From the NCBI GenBank assembly GCA_019637265.1, contig JAHBVY010000001.1:248001-312000 (forward strand): DNA of 64,000 nt, read 5' to 3'. Every line of letters starts with the position of its first letter. Positions within the stretch are counted from its first letter, which is position 1. Below the pieces are notes generated by a model. The model made no database searches. It saw only the letters and a list, made by a program, of their open reading frames with translations, and had not been told where the DNA came from. Source of the DNA: Polyangiaceae bacterium. GTDB taxonomy: Bacteria > Myxococcota_A > Polyangia > Polyangiales > Polyangiaceae. Shown here in pieces: positions 1-9,129 of the stretch. The position numbers were made by a program, and so were the translations under genes.

Positions 1-437
1 TTCTCGCAGCTGAAGCCGCTGGGGCACTCGCAGTAGCTCGCGCCGTCGTCCGTCTTGCCGTCCACGTTCTTGCAGCGGCAGGAGCAGTACACCGCGCGAT
101 CCTCACGGCGATCCGTGAGCTGGGGCTGCACCGGCGCCGCCACCACGTCCTCCGGGTTGGAGCCATCCGTCCCGGGGATGTTGCACTCCGCCCCGGCCGC
201 CAGGTTGCCGTAAGGGCAGCTCACCCGGCCGCGGAACTGGTTCACCAAGCACACGCGGGTGGCGCACTGGAACGAGCGGCTCTCGACGTTGACCTCTTCC
301 TCCGAGAACCCGCTGAAGCGCGGGTTGTACTCATCCTCGGGGATGCACGGGTCGCCCACCGCGCCGCTGTCGCAGCCGAACGCCGCGAAGCCGAGGGCCG
401 CCACCACGAGCATCATTTGGGTTGAGATGGTCTTCAT
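1..437 (-). CDS. cysteine-rich lipoprotein, 5' part only (runs off left edge)
   Basis: Reading the minus strand from the ATG at 437 gives an open frame to the window edge. The product starts MKTISTQMMLVVAALGFAAF and continues GCDSG, a lipoprotein signal peptide with Cys22 as the acylated residue. The exported part is rich in cysteine (motifs such as CATRVC, CSCRC, YCECPSGFSC) and resembles the short Cys-rich lipoproteins common in Myxococcota. No catalytic motif is visible in the 145 residues present. The C-terminus lies outside the window. Function unknown; probably an envelope or outer-membrane lipoprotein stabilised by disulfides. Confidence 0.75.
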   Translation of the reverse strand, partial: MKTISTQMMLVVAALGFAAFGCDSGAVGDPCIPEDEYNPRFSGFSEEEVNVESRSFQCATRVCLVNQFRGRVSCPYGNLAAGAECNIPGTDGSNPEDVVAAPVQPQLTDRREDRAVYCSCRCKNVDGKTDDGASYCECPSGFSCE

Positions 438-983
438 TCGTCTGCTGTCCTAGGGGCGAGGGGGCGCGCGGTCTTTGAATGGGCTCGAACCGGCTGCGGC
501 GCAGGGTAAGGATTGCGGCGCAGTGTGGGGATCGAGGTGGGTACCGAGCGCCCTGGCAGTGCTAGCGACGCGCCTGGGGCCAACACGAGCCCGGAGACTG
601 GCGCGAGCCGGAGGGCCAGCGCCGCCGCTTCGGGGCCTAAGCTAGTCGAGCGCTCACGGCGCCGTCAATCCGAAAACAGGCCTGCGTGAGGAGCTCTTGC
701 GCATGGCGTTCAGGCGGAAAAACTGCCTTGAAACTGGAATCGACCTCGACGGCGTCGTGGAAGGGTGAGCGCCGGGTTTGGGGGTTGGACGGCACCGCGC
801 TCGAGCGGCGCTGCGGGCCGCGCCTGCTAGGCCTCGTGGCGCCGCTCTGGAACGGTTGTCCGGAGCGGTTGTCCGGAGCGGTCGTCTGGAGCGGTGTGCG
901 GCCGCTCGGCGGGCGGTCGATTTTACGCTGAGCCTCGAACTATTCGCTGTTAAAAGAAGCTGCTCCAGGGCGGACGGGGGCGC
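438..983. other. intergenic region with no convincing gene
   Basis: The space between the divergent lipoprotein and the glt-like block. The open frames here have no homology-like motifs, no ribosome-binding sites and Arg/Pro/Ala-heavy composition typical of random GC-rich frames. The only structured elements seen are the dispersed G-run repeat at 764-811 and the promoter just downstream. Confidence 0.6.
764..811 (+). repeat. dispersed G-run repeat, copy 1 (long form)
   Basis: This 48-bp segment matches 11397-11444 with only two mismatches. It contains the 19-mer GGGGGTTGGACGGCACCGC (780-798), which also occurs identically at 11413-11431 and, on the minus strand, at 8305-8323 and 32581-32599. 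It is intergenic, about 350 bp upstream of the first TPR gene. Confidence 0.8.
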
Positions 984-1013
984 TTGACAAGCCTTGCCCG
1001 GGCTTCCTAACAT
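984..1013 (+). promoter_or_regulatory. sigma-70-type promoter of the glt-like block
   Basis: TTGACA (984-989), an 18-bp spacer and TAACAT (1008-1013) form a good housekeeping promoter. Transcription would start near 1020, giving a leader of about 140 nt before the ATG at 1162. The -35 is a perfect consensus match, unusual against this GC-rich background. Confidence 0.6.
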
Positions 1014-1161
1014 CCCCCCGCCCGCACTGGTATGTGTTGATTCTCATTAGGTTTTTGGGCCGTATTAGGTTTTTGAGCCGCGTTAGGTTTCGAGCCGCCC
1101 AGCTCCCACGCCCAAGATTGTGACAGCGACCGTGGTCAACCCAAGGAAGAAACGAGGACCG

Positions 1162-2898
1162 ATGTCGAGAAAGCGCCTTGCCGCCGCCTGGATTCTCAGC
1201 TCCGCCTGCCTGTTCGGCGGCGTGATCACCTCTGATGCGGTGGCGCAGGAGGTCATCGATCTGGATGAGGATGAGCCGGCGAAGGGCCCGAAGCCGAAGG
1301 CTGGCGGTGACGTCGACATCGATCTGGACGAGGAAGGCGGCTCCACCCCCACGGGGCCGGTCGTCGCTGGCCAGATGACGGAGGAGGCGGCCGCGGCGAA
1401 GAAGCTGTTCGACGGCGAGCGCTGGAGCGAGGCCGCGCTGGAGCTCTACCGGGTGTGGAGCGGGGAGACGGGGGACGATCCGGGTAACCGCCAGCTGGCC
1501 GAGTATTACCTCGCGATCAGCTTGTTCCGCCTGAAGTTCTACCAGTCGAGCTACGTGCTCTTCAGCAACATCGCGGACAACAAGAACCACCTGAAGTTCA
1601 AGGAGACGCTGCTCTGGCTGGCGAAGCTCGCGACGGAGCTGCCGGAGCCCGCCGACATCATCGAGCGGGTAGGTAAGTATTCTGACGACCAGGTGGCGCG
1701 CTTCAACAACCCGCAGCAGCGGGATTTGTTCTGGCAGCTGAACTACATGCTCGGCCGCTACAAGTACCGCAACCGCCAGTTCAACGACGCCATCCGCCTG
1801 TTTCAGAAGGTGGACGCTTCGAGCGAATACTACGTCCGCTCGCAGTTTTTCAGCGGCGTCAGCTACGTCCAGCTCCGCAAGTCGATCCCCGCGGTGAAGT
1901 CCTTCCAGCGGATCGAGAAGGCGATCGACGACGGCGTGAAGGGCGTGGAGGACGAGACCCGCATGCGGGACCTCTCCTACCTCTCGATGGCGCGCACCTA
2001 CTACTCAGCGTCGATCAAGCTGGACGCCGAGACCAACGCGCCGTCGGTGAACAGCACCATGCTGAGCGCGGCCGTCAAATACTGGAACTTGATCGACGTC
2101 GGCAGTGAGTACTGGCTGGACGCCGTGTTCGAGCAGTCTTGGGCCTACTTCATGGCGGGCGACTACCCGCGCGCGCTGGGGAACATCCACACGATCCAGT
2201 CGCCGTACTTCCCGAACTCGTTCTACCCCGAGGCGGACATCCTCAAGGCGGTCATCTACTTCGCGAACTGCAACTACGAGGGCGCGACCACCATCGTCGC
2301 CCGGTTCAACAAGAAGTACCAGCCGATCAAGGACGAGCTCGACAAGACGCTGAAGCGCTTCAAGGGCGCGAACCAAGAAGAGCCGTTCTTCAAGTTTCTG
2401 AACCAGGTGCGCGACGGCAAGGCTGACCTCAGCCCCACCATCAAGCCCATCGTGGAGAACGCGCTGAGCGATCGTCAGCTGCTCCGCAACATCGAGTACG
2501 TTCGTGTGCTGGATGAGGAGCTCGTCCGCTACGGTCAGGCGCCGGCGGGGTTCAAGAACTCCAAGATCGGCAAGCAGGTGCAGGACGTGGTGAAGTTCGC
2601 CAGGCAGCAGGCGGTGAAGCAGGCGGGTGAGCTCGCCATGCAGCGCTACCAACGCAACCTGGACGAGCTCGATGAGCACCTGCGTAACGGTGAGAAGATC
2701 CTCATCGACATCACCAACGCGCTCCGCAACAAGCTGGATGAGCGACTGAAGGGCGGTCAGGTCTCCAAGGCCGACTCGAAGATCTTCGGTGTCGTTCAAC
2801 CGGACGAGGAGCACGTCCTTTGGCCATTCGATGGCGAGTACTGGCGCGATGAGCTTGGGTTCTACCGTCAGGTCGTTGAGTCCGCGTGTGGGAGGTAA
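1162..2898 (+). CDS. gltC: secreted TPR protein at the GltC/NfsC position of a glt-like cluster
   Basis: The chosen ATG at 1162 follows GAGGA and opens a Sec signal peptide (MSRKRLAAAWILSSACLFGG, cleavage near AVA-QE). An in-frame GTG at 1120 would add 14 charged residues before the signal peptide and is less likely. Product of 578 aa. After the signal is an acidic stretch (VIDLDEDEP, DVDIDLDEEGG, residues about 30-60), then degenerate TPR helices through most of the protein. TPR proteins of this size precede the GltD/NfsD and GltE/NfsE proteins in related Myxococcota clusters, where they act in the periplasm as assembly or scaffold parts of the gliding or spore-coat envelope machine. The next gene starts 10 nt after the stop, so they are co-transcribed. 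The symbol is assigned mainly from order and type and is tentative. Confidence 0.6.
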   Translation: MSRKRLAAAWILSSACLFGGVITSDAVAQEVIDLDEDEPAKGPKPKAGGDVDIDLDEEGGSTPTGPVVAGQMTEEAAAAKKLFDGERWSEAALELYRVWSGETGDDPGNRQLAEYYLAISLFRLKFYQSSYVLFSNIADNKNHLKFKETLLWLAKLATELPEPADIIERVGKYSDDQVARFNNPQQRDLFWQLNYMLGRYKYRNRQFNDAIRLFQKVDASSEYYVRSQFFSGVSYVQLRKSIPAVKSFQRIEKAIDDGVKGVEDETRMRDLSYLSMARTYYSASIKLDAETNAPSVNSTMLSAAVKYWNLIDVGSEYWLDAVFEQSWAYFMAGDYPRALGNIHTIQSPYFPNSFYPEADILKAVIYFANCNYEGATTIVARFNKKYQPIKDELDKTLKRFKGANQEEPFFKFLNQVRDGKADLSPTIKPIVENALSDRQLLRNIEYVRVLDEELVRYGQAPAGFKNSKIGKQVQDVVKFARQQAVKQAGELAMQRYQRNLDELDEHLRNGEKILIDITNALRNKLDERLKGGQVSKADSKIFGVVQPDEEHVLWPFDGEYWRDELGFYRQVVESACGR

Positions 2899-2908
2899 GA
2901 AGTAAATC

Positions 2909-5900
2909 ATGAACTCTTCCCGAGTCGTCCCCGTTCTAGCCGCGCTGTTTGGCCTGGTGTTGTCGTCGACTGACGGCGACGCCGCGCAGGCGCAGCCCAT
3001 GCCGAACTCCTGCGTCGCCCCTGAGGCCGAGAAGGCGGTCTCAGCGTGCCCAGGTGGCCCCAAGACCTTCGAAATCAAGCAGAAGCGTGGCGCTGCGTTC
3101 AAGAGCGCCCCGCCTCCGCGTGACGTGAAGGCCCAGAAGGATGTCAAGCCTGGCAACCCCGACGAGGAGATGTCGGCGGGCACCCGTGACCAGCGCACCA
3201 CGGTGCTCAAGGCGCGCGGTCGCGCGCTGCTGATCACCGAGATCCAGGGCCTCGAGCGGCTCTTCAGCCGCACTTCGAAGACCTCTCCCGACCGCCCGCA
3301 GCTGATCCGCCGCTTGGCGGAGGCCTACGTCGAGCTCGAGAGCGCGGCCAACCGCGACAAGATCGAGGCCGACGTCAAGGCGGCGGACCTCAAGTCGAGC
3401 AAGAGCAAGGACAAGGTCGCGCAGATCAACCAGGCGCGCAAAGCCTCGGCCCAGGCGAAGAAGATCGTCGAGGCCTCGCGGTCCAAGGCCATCGCTTATT
3501 ACAAGCTGATGAAGACCGCCTACCCGACGTACTCGAAGATCGACGAGGTGCTCTACTACCTCGCCTATGAGTATGAGCAGGCGAAGGACCTCAAGAACGC
3601 TCGCGCGGTCTACTACGAGCTGATCCAGAAGGCGCCGAAGTCACCCTACATCCCCAACGCTTACCTGGCGTTCGGTGAGCTGTTCTTCCAAGAGGCGCAG
3701 GCCGACCCGAGCGCGTGGGCGCTCGCGGAGCAGTCCTACCGCAAGGTGACGGAGTACCCGGCGCCGAACAACAAGGTGTTCGGCTACGCGCACTACAAGC
3801 TCGGTTACGTCTATTGGAACCAGGGCGAGTACGCGAAGGCGCTCCAGGAGTTCAAGGAGGTCATCAACTTCGGTGACAAGCACCCGACGCTCCCGAACTC
3901 GAAGCAGCTCGCCAAGTCGGCGCGCCGGGACTTGATCCCGGTGTACGCCGCGAGCGGCCGCCCCGAGACGGCGTTCAACTTCTTCAAGGGGCTGAGCGGC
4001 GACGCGGGCGGCGAGACGAAGCTGACGCTCGACATGCTCAACGAGCTCGGCTTGGCCTACCTCGACACGGGTTACTACAAGGAGGCCATCACCCTGTATC
4101 AGGACCTGATGAGCCGCGATAAGGGCGAGCGGACTTGCTTCTACCAGGGGCAGATCAGCACCGCCACGATGGCGCTCAAGAGCAGCGACAAGGACGCGAT
4201 CCGGAATGAGCTCGATCGTCAGCTGACGGTGCGCAACGGCTTCGTCAAGGAGGGCGGCCGCTCGGAGAAGGCGAAGATCGAGTGCTCGAACCTCACCGCG
4301 GGGCTGCTCGCCGAGACGGCGATGTCTTGGCACCTCGAGGCGGTCGGCTCGGGCGGCGTGCGCGGCACCGGCGACAAGAAGACGATGGACCTGGCGGCGC
4401 TCCTCTACCAGAAGATCGCCGATAACTTCACCTCGCAGGAGTTCTCCAAGTTCACCTTCCCCCGGATCGTGAAGGAGGACTGGCCGAACCTCTACAAGAT
4501 CAAGTACGCCATGGCCGACCTCCTGTACTTCCAGGAGCGGTGGGACAAGTGCGGTCCGGCGTTCGACGCCGTGGTGGCCGAGAACCCCACGGGTCCGGAC
4601 GCCGCCGAGGCAGCGTTCGCTTCGGTGCTCTGCTACCAGAAGATGTACGACCAGATCTACAAGGGGGACGCGGATCGCAAGGGCAAGGGCCTGGGTCCGG
4701 CGGGCGGCACCGACGACAAGAAGGGCGCCAAGAGCAGTGAGTGGGAGAAGCTCAAGCCCAAGGAGCTGACCGAGATGCAGCAGGGCATGGTGACGGCGTT
4801 CAACCGTTACGTCTGCTACGTCAAGCCGCCCAAGGGCGACGCGAAGGCGTACGATAACTACGTCGACGTGAAGTTCGCTCGCGCTCGAACCTACTTCGAG
4901 TCGCAGCACTGGGAGGAGGCCGCGCTGTCCTTCCGCGACATCGCGCTCAACCACGCGGATCACGAGTCGGCCGTGTTCGCGGCCCAGCTCTACCTCGAGT
5001 CGGTGAACGTGCTCGGCTCGAAGGCGGAGCCCCCGCGGCCCTCGTGCTTCGACACCATGGGCTCGGACGTCCCGATCTTCATCGGCTCTTTCTGCGGTAG
5101 CGGGAAGAAGGGTGAGGACAACAAGGAGCAGTGCGAGACGCTCAACCGCATCCAGTGCGACATCCAGCGCCTCAAGGCGCAGAAGACGGTCGAGCTGGCG
5201 GACGCGACGCAGAGCAAGGGCGACACGGGCAAGGCCCTGGCGCTCTACCAAGAGGGCGGCGACGCCTACCTGTCTCTGTGGCGCGAGTACGGCGAGAAGC
5301 AGCTCGAGGCCGGCGAGAAGTCGCAGTGCGGCGCGATGGACGAAATCGTCTACAACATGGCGCGCGCCTATCAGGCAGGTCGCCTGCTCGCCAAGTCGAT
5401 TCAAGCTCGCTTGATCTTGCTCAGCCCGCGCTACGGGATGAACAAGTCAGACTTGGCGATGAAGGCCACCTACGAGATTGGCGGCAACTACCAGGCGATC
5501 GCGGTGTACGATCAAGCGGCGGACTTCTTCGAGAAGTACGCCGAGGACACCAAGTATCGCGGTGAGTTCGCCGATCAGGCCTTGAGCGATGCGGTGGTGC
5601 TCCGGCTCGGTCTCGGGCAGGAAGATCGCGCTATCAACGCGGCGGGTAAGTTCAACACCCACTTCGGCGCTCGCAAGCCTGAGCAGGCCGCGCAGATCGC
5701 GTTCGCGGTCGCGGCGCACTACGCGGAGAAGAAGGACTGGGCCCAGGTCGCGCGGCGCCTCCAGGCGGCGATGCGGCTCATCGACAGCAAGGCTGCCTTG
5801 GACGTGAAGGTCCAGGCTCACGCCCTCGCGGGTCGCGCCTACGTGGAGCTGAACCGTGGGCGCAACGCCGACACCGAGTACGGTATCGTGGTTGCCACCT

Positions 5901-6607
5901 GGAAAGATCCGAAGAAGGCCGCGGACGCCATCATGGCGGACGGCGGTGAGGCGCGTCGTTTGGGCCGCGCGCTCGAGGCGGTGGGCGAGGCGATGTTCTA
6001 CTTCGCCGAGAAGAAGCGCGCGAAGGTCGAGGCGGTGCGCTTCCCCGAGTACAAGGGCGCCGGCACCACCCAGGCCGTCAAGGAGCACATCGACACCAAG
6101 GTCAAGGCGTGGATCGGCAAGAAGCGCCCGTTGATCCAGGAGGCGACGGACGAATACTCGAAGATCGTGAACCTCGTCCCGTCACCGCCGCCCAAGTGGG
6201 TCATCGCCTCGGGTGCTCGAGTGGGTGAGATGTGGGGCACCTTCGTGAAGGAGTTCCGCGCGGCGCCCATCCCGACCTTCATGCGGCAGGACTACGAGCT
6301 TCGGACGGCGTACTACGGCGCGCTGGACGACGCCTCGGAGCCCCAGAAGCAGATGGCGAAGTCGGCGTTCCGCACCTGCTTGGATTACTCGGTGAAGTTC
6401 CAGTACTTCGATGAGTTCTCCCGCGCGTGTGAGGTGTGGCTCGCTGACCAGTACAAGAGCGAGTTCCACCTGATCGACGAGTTCCGGGGCTCCCCGAACC
6501 TGGTCAACAGCACGCTCAAGGAGCACCCGTACCCCATCAACATCGGTGGCGAGCCATTCGTCACTGCGCCCCCCGTAACGGACGAGCCAAAGGCAGACGC
6601 GAAGTAA
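2909..6607 (+). CDS. gltD: large periplasmic TPR protein, GltD/AgmU-like
   Basis: A 1232-aa protein with an N-terminal signal peptide (residues 1-27, ending DAAQAQ), a Cys pair near the mature N-terminus, and TPR-like helix pairs such as AKALQEFKEVI and EEAALSFRDIALNHADHE spread along nearly the whole length. Length and composition match AgmU/GltD of Myxococcus xanthus (about 1.2 kDa-residue TPR protein, periplasmic, partner in the Agl-Glt gliding complex) and its NfsD paralogue in spore-coat assembly. It begins 10 nt after the upstream stop, and GGAGG overlaps that stop region, so the two genes form an operon. No enzyme motif is visible; a scaffold role is inferred. Whether it serves motility, sporulation or another envelope process cannot be read from the sequence. 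Confidence 0.7.
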   Translation: MNSSRVVPVLAALFGLVLSSTDGDAAQAQPMPNSCVAPEAEKAVSACPGGPKTFEIKQKRGAAFKSAPPPRDVKAQKDVKPGNPDEEMSAGTRDQRTTVLKARGRALLITEIQGLERLFSRTSKTSPDRPQLIRRLAEAYVELESAANRDKIEADVKAADLKSSKSKDKVAQINQARKASAQAKKIVEASRSKAIAYYKLMKTAYPTYSKIDEVLYYLAYEYEQAKDLKNARAVYYELIQKAPKSPYIPNAYLAFGELFFQEAQADPSAWALAEQSYRKVTEYPAPNNKVFGYAHYKLGYVYWNQGEYAKALQEFKEVINFGDKHPTLPNSKQLAKSARRDLIPVYAASGRPETAFNFFKGLSGDAGGETKLTLDMLNELGLAYLDTGYYKEAITLYQDLMSRDKGERTCFYQGQISTATMALKSSDKDAIRNELDRQLTVRNGFVKEGGRSEKAKIECSNLTAGLLAETAMSWHLEAVGSGGVRGTGDKKTMDLAALLYQKIADNFTSQEFSKFTFPRIVKEDWPNLYKIKYAMADLLYFQERWDKCGPAFDAVVAENPTGPDAAEAAFASVLCYQKMYDQIYKGDADRKGKGLGPAGGTDDKKGAKSSEWEKLKPKELTEMQQGMVTAFNRYVCYVKPPKGDAKAYDNYVDVKFARARTYFESQHWEEAALSFRDIALNHADHESAVFAAQLYLESVNVLGSKAEPPRPSCFDTMGSDVPIFIGSFCGSGKKGEDNKEQCETLNRIQCDIQRLKAQKTVELADATQSKGDTGKALALYQEGGDAYLSLWREYGEKQLEAGEKSQCGAMDEIVYNMARAYQAGRLLAKSIQARLILLSPRYGMNKSDLAMKATYEIGGNYQAIAVYDQAADFFEKYAEDTKYRGEFADQALSDAVVLRLGLGQEDRAINAAGKFNTHFGARKPEQAAQIAFAVAAHYAEKKDWAQVARRLQAAMRLIDSKAALDVKVQAHALAGRAYVELNRGRNADTEYGIVVATWKDPKKAADAIMADGGEARRLGRALEAVGEAMFYFAEKKRAKVEAVRFPEYKGAGTTQAVKEHIDTKVKAWIGKKRPLIQEATDEYSKIVNLVPSPPPKWVIASGARVGEMWGTFVKEFRAAPIPTFMRQDYELRTAYYGALDDASEPQKQMAKSAFRTCLDYSVKFQYFDEFSRACEVWLADQYKSEFHLIDEFRGSPNLVNSTLKEHPYPINIGGEPFVTAPPVTDEPKADAK

Positions 6608-6696
6608 GTCGCGCCCAACGGGAAACCAAGGAGGCGCCGAGCTCAGCCAGGGTGCTGAATGAGGCGCCCCTCGTCCCACGATTCAGGGAGTTTCAG

Positions 6697-8094
6697 ATGA
6701 CTTTGAAGTACGTTTCAGTGTTGGGTTTGCTTGGCTGCGTGGCGTGCGGTGGCTCGGCGAGCGTGGACCCGAAGACGCCTGACAAGGACAGCGGGCAGCG
6801 CGACCAAGGCGGGCAGGCGGTCAGTGAGGCTGCCGCCGCTGGGTTCCAGCGCGCGCTCGACAAGTTCGTCGCCAATGACCGCTCGGGGAACTGGACGGAG
6901 GCCAGCTGCTCCAGCGTGGGCGCGGAGTTCCTCGCGGCCGCGGAGGAGCAGCGGAAGAGCAGCGGTAAGGCGCTGCCCGAGGCGCTCTACAACGCGGGTC
7001 TCGCGTTCGCGCGCTGTGGTCAAGACGAGAAGGCCAAGAAGCACTTCCAGGAGGCGGCCAGCGCGTCCTCGGATTTCCACCGCGCGCGGGGTCAGCTGGC
7101 GCTCTACGAGTACCAGACGACCAAGAACATCGACGCCACGATCGAGAAGCTCGAGCAGATCATCCGTGACGCGAAGTTCCAGAACGTGGAGGCGCTCGTC
7201 AGCGTCGCTGCGCTTCAGCTGGAGCGCGGCAATGAGGTGGCGAACGCCGACGGCAAGAATGATCTCGAGCGCGCCAAGCTGAACATCCAGCGCGCGCTCG
7301 CGATCGACGACAGCTTCATGCCGGCGTTCAACCAGCTCGCGATCTACTACCTGGAGCTCGCCAAGCGCAGCGCGGAGGGCGCTAAGAAGCAGGGCAAGCA
7401 GCGCCGCAGCCTGGTGGTCGCTTCGGATCAGGGCGTGGACGTCAACCGTCAGCAGCTCGACCTAGCGGCGCTCGTGGCATCCCAGGCGATCCGCAAGAAC
7501 CCGAAGTACGCGCCCATCCACAACACGGCCGGCCTCATCCAGGTTCAGCTGCGCGACTACAACGGCGCGGTTCAGAGCTTCAAGCGGGCGCGCTCGTTGG
7601 ACCCCAAGTTCTTCGAGGCGCACATGAACTACGCCGCGGTGAACTTGAGCTTCAGGGGGTTCAGCGAGGCAGAGCAAGCCTACCGCGACGCGATCAAGCT
7701 GCAGCCGAAGACGTTCGAGGCGCACCTGGGGTTGGCGCTGGCGCTGCGTGGTCAGATCAACGACGCGAACTTCGACAAGAACGTCGCGGAGGCTCAGAAG
7801 CACCTCGACGAGGCGCGGAAGATCGCGCCCGATCGCGCGGAGACCTACTACAACGAGGCCATCCTCACGCAGGAGTACAAGGCCAAGGGTGACGAGAAGA
7901 ACTCGATCCCGATGTTGAAGAAGGCCGCGAGCATCTACGACACCTTCGTGAGCAAGGCGGGGTCCGACGCGGCGTTCGCCTCGGCCGTGAAGATCGCGAA
8001 GGACCGCTCCACGGATATCTCGGACACCATCAAGTTCATCGAGGATGGCAAGAAGGCGCAGGACGACATGCCTCCGCCGCCCGCCGGCGAGTGA
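6697..8094 (+). CDS. gltE: TPR lipoprotein, GltE/AglT-like
   Basis: The ATG at 6697 is preceded by AGGGAG at a 6-nt spacing and opens a lipoprotein signal (MTLKYVSVLGLLGC, acylated Cys14). The longer upstream frame lacks a ribosome site. Product of 465 aa. A Gly/Ser/Asp linker precedes an array of TPRs; the cleanest are around NTAGLIQVQLRDYNGAVQSF and the following LDPKFFEAHMNYAAVN unit. Order and length agree with AglT/GltE, an outer-membrane TPR lipoprotein of the M. xanthus gliding complex, with NfsE as its sporulation paralogue. An intrinsic terminator follows 27 nt after the stop, closing the first transcription unit (gltC-D-E-like). Confidence 0.7.
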   Translation: MTLKYVSVLGLLGCVACGGSASVDPKTPDKDSGQRDQGGQAVSEAAAAGFQRALDKFVANDRSGNWTEASCSSVGAEFLAAAEEQRKSSGKALPEALYNAGLAFARCGQDEKAKKHFQEAASASSDFHRARGQLALYEYQTTKNIDATIEKLEQIIRDAKFQNVEALVSVAALQLERGNEVANADGKNDLERAKLNIQRALAIDDSFMPAFNQLAIYYLELAKRSAEGAKKQGKQRRSLVVASDQGVDVNRQQLDLAALVASQAIRKNPKYAPIHNTAGLIQVQLRDYNGAVQSFKRARSLDPKFFEAHMNYAAVNLSFRGFSEAEQAYRDAIKLQPKTFEAHLGLALALRGQINDANFDKNVAEAQKHLDEARKIAPDRAETYYNEAILTQEYKAKGDEKNSIPMLKKAASIYDTFVSKAGSDAAFASAVKIAKDRSTDISDTIKFIEDGKKAQDDMPPPPAGE

Positions 8095-8120
8095 TCTGAC
8101 GACGCGCTCGAGCGGAGTGA

Positions 8121-8153
8121 GGGCGGCAGGTGGGGCCGCCCTCTCGCTTTTTT
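8121..8153 (+). terminator. intrinsic terminator after the gltE-like gene
   Basis: GGGCGGC (8121-8127) pairs perfectly with GCCGCCC (8135-8141) across a 7-nt loop, followed by a run of six T at 8148-8153. The T-run leads directly into GGGGTTG, similar to the dispersed G-run motif seen elsewhere in the window. Confidence 0.75.
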
Positions 8154-8618
8154 GGGGTTGAGGGTCGCGCCCGAAGCTGCGGCCTTCTGGGGGAGAGACC
8201 TGCGGATTCGAAGTCCGGCAGTCCAAGGGCAAGCTTCAATGAGGCTGAGTCCTTGCAGACCTCAGACGGGAGAGTCCGCCGTTGGCCGAGCGGCGGGCTC
8301 CGGAGCGGTGCCGTCCAACCCCCTCAATCCCTGAAAACCCCCGGGGTGTGCGATGGTCACCGTGCGGCTTCAATGAGGGGCCTCGAGGGACTCAGAGGGG
8401 ACCTTCCAGCATTCTTTTCAGGCCCCACGGCTTCAGCAGAGCGGTAACTTTCTTGTCGCACAGAAAGTGCCCAAGGAGGAGCCAAGGAGGGGAACCTAAC
8501 GCCGAACGCTGTGTCTCTTGGCCCCGTGCCTCGGCGCAGCGTTCCTCGATGGGTGCAACCCAAGCACACACCCAAACACACAGGGTGCCTCCTCCATGGT
8601 GGGGGTGGTAAAACCCCG
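8154..8618. other. intergenic region between gltE-like and the small secreted gene
   Basis: No credible coding frame is seen. It contains one minus-oriented copy of the 19-bp G-run repeat (8305-8323) and short A-rich patches. The next promoter begins at 8619. Confidence 0.55.
8305..8323 (-). repeat. dispersed G-run repeat, copy 2
   Basis: On the minus strand this is exactly GGGGGTTGGACGGCACCGC, the same 19-mer as at 780-798, 11413-11431 and 32581-32599. The flanks are not conserved apart from a few bases. Confidence 0.75.
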
Positions 8619-8648
8619 TTGACGTCCCCCACCTGGGGGAAGTACAAT
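8619..8648 (+). promoter_or_regulatory. promoter with a palindrome in its spacer
   Basis: TTGACG (8619-8624), an 18-bp spacer and TACAAT (8643-8648) make a strong sigma-70-type promoter. The spacer is almost filled by a perfect inverted repeat, TCCCCCA-CC-TGGGGGA (8625-8640), a possible operator. A second -10-like box, TATAAT, lies at 8654-8659 but has no -35 at normal spacing. Confidence 0.6.
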
Positions 8649-8687
8649 GAGACTATAATTCCGGCGGATCATTCTGAGGAGGCTGCA

Positions 8688-8942
8688 ATGTCAAAGAAGC
8701 TCGGTTTCGCGTTGTTGTTGGGCGCAGCGTTCGTGTTCGTGGCTCCATCGGCCATGGCACAGACGGCGAAGGATAACGACGAGGGATATGGTTACGAGTT
8801 CGATGACGACCCGCTCAGCGCGGGAGGCTTTGGCCCGAACGACGCCACCATCCGTGTGAGGCCACAAGCCGCGCGGACGACGTTGATTCGGCCGCGGACG
8901 TCCTTCGTCCCGGAGATGCTGAAGTCGGTCGAGGACCTCTGA
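8688..8942 (+). CDS. small secreted protein (GltF position)
   Basis: The ATG at 8688 has an excellent ribosome site, GAGGAGG, 5 nt upstream, so the short 84-aa product is well supported. A signal peptide (MSKKLGFALLLGAAFVFVAP, cleavage after AMA-Q) precedes about 60 mature residues that are acidic first (DNDEGYGYEFDDDP) and basic/Thr-rich later. There is no cysteine and no recognised domain. Its own promoter and strong ribosome site suggest high expression. The gene lies between the GltE-like and GltG-like genes, where M. xanthus has gltF; whether it is homologous cannot be judged by eye. Likely periplasmic. Confidence 0.75.
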   Translation: MSKKLGFALLLGAAFVFVAPSAMAQTAKDNDEGYGYEFDDDPLSAGGFGPNDATIRVRPQAARTTLIRPRTSFVPEMLKSVEDL

Positions 8943-9129
8943 GCGCTCGTTCTACAGGTCCATTCAGCTAAACACTCACGCTCCATGCCAAGGCCTGCGG
9001 TTCACGCCGCGGGTTGACTCAGCCGCAGGGCTGGTTGGTTCGCACGGCAGGCTCAGGCCATCACCTTCGGGTTCTTGGCAGGTAGCGTGGGTCTCGGTGG
9101 GCCCCCCACTCGCAGTCAAGGAAATAGGT

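Noticed and set aside
3641..5404. 587-aa antisense frame inside the GltD-like gene
   Set aside because: Same shadow pattern; the plus strand has a signal peptide, TPR motifs and operon spacing.
8654..8659. Perfect TATAAT as the main -10 box
   Set aside because: No -35 element at 16-19 bp; TTGACG pairs properly with TACAAT at 8643-8648 instead.
8511..8687. Longer start for the small secreted protein (adding 59 residues)
   Set aside because: The upstream part covers the promoter and has no ribosome site; ATG 8688 has GAGGAGG and opens a signal peptide.
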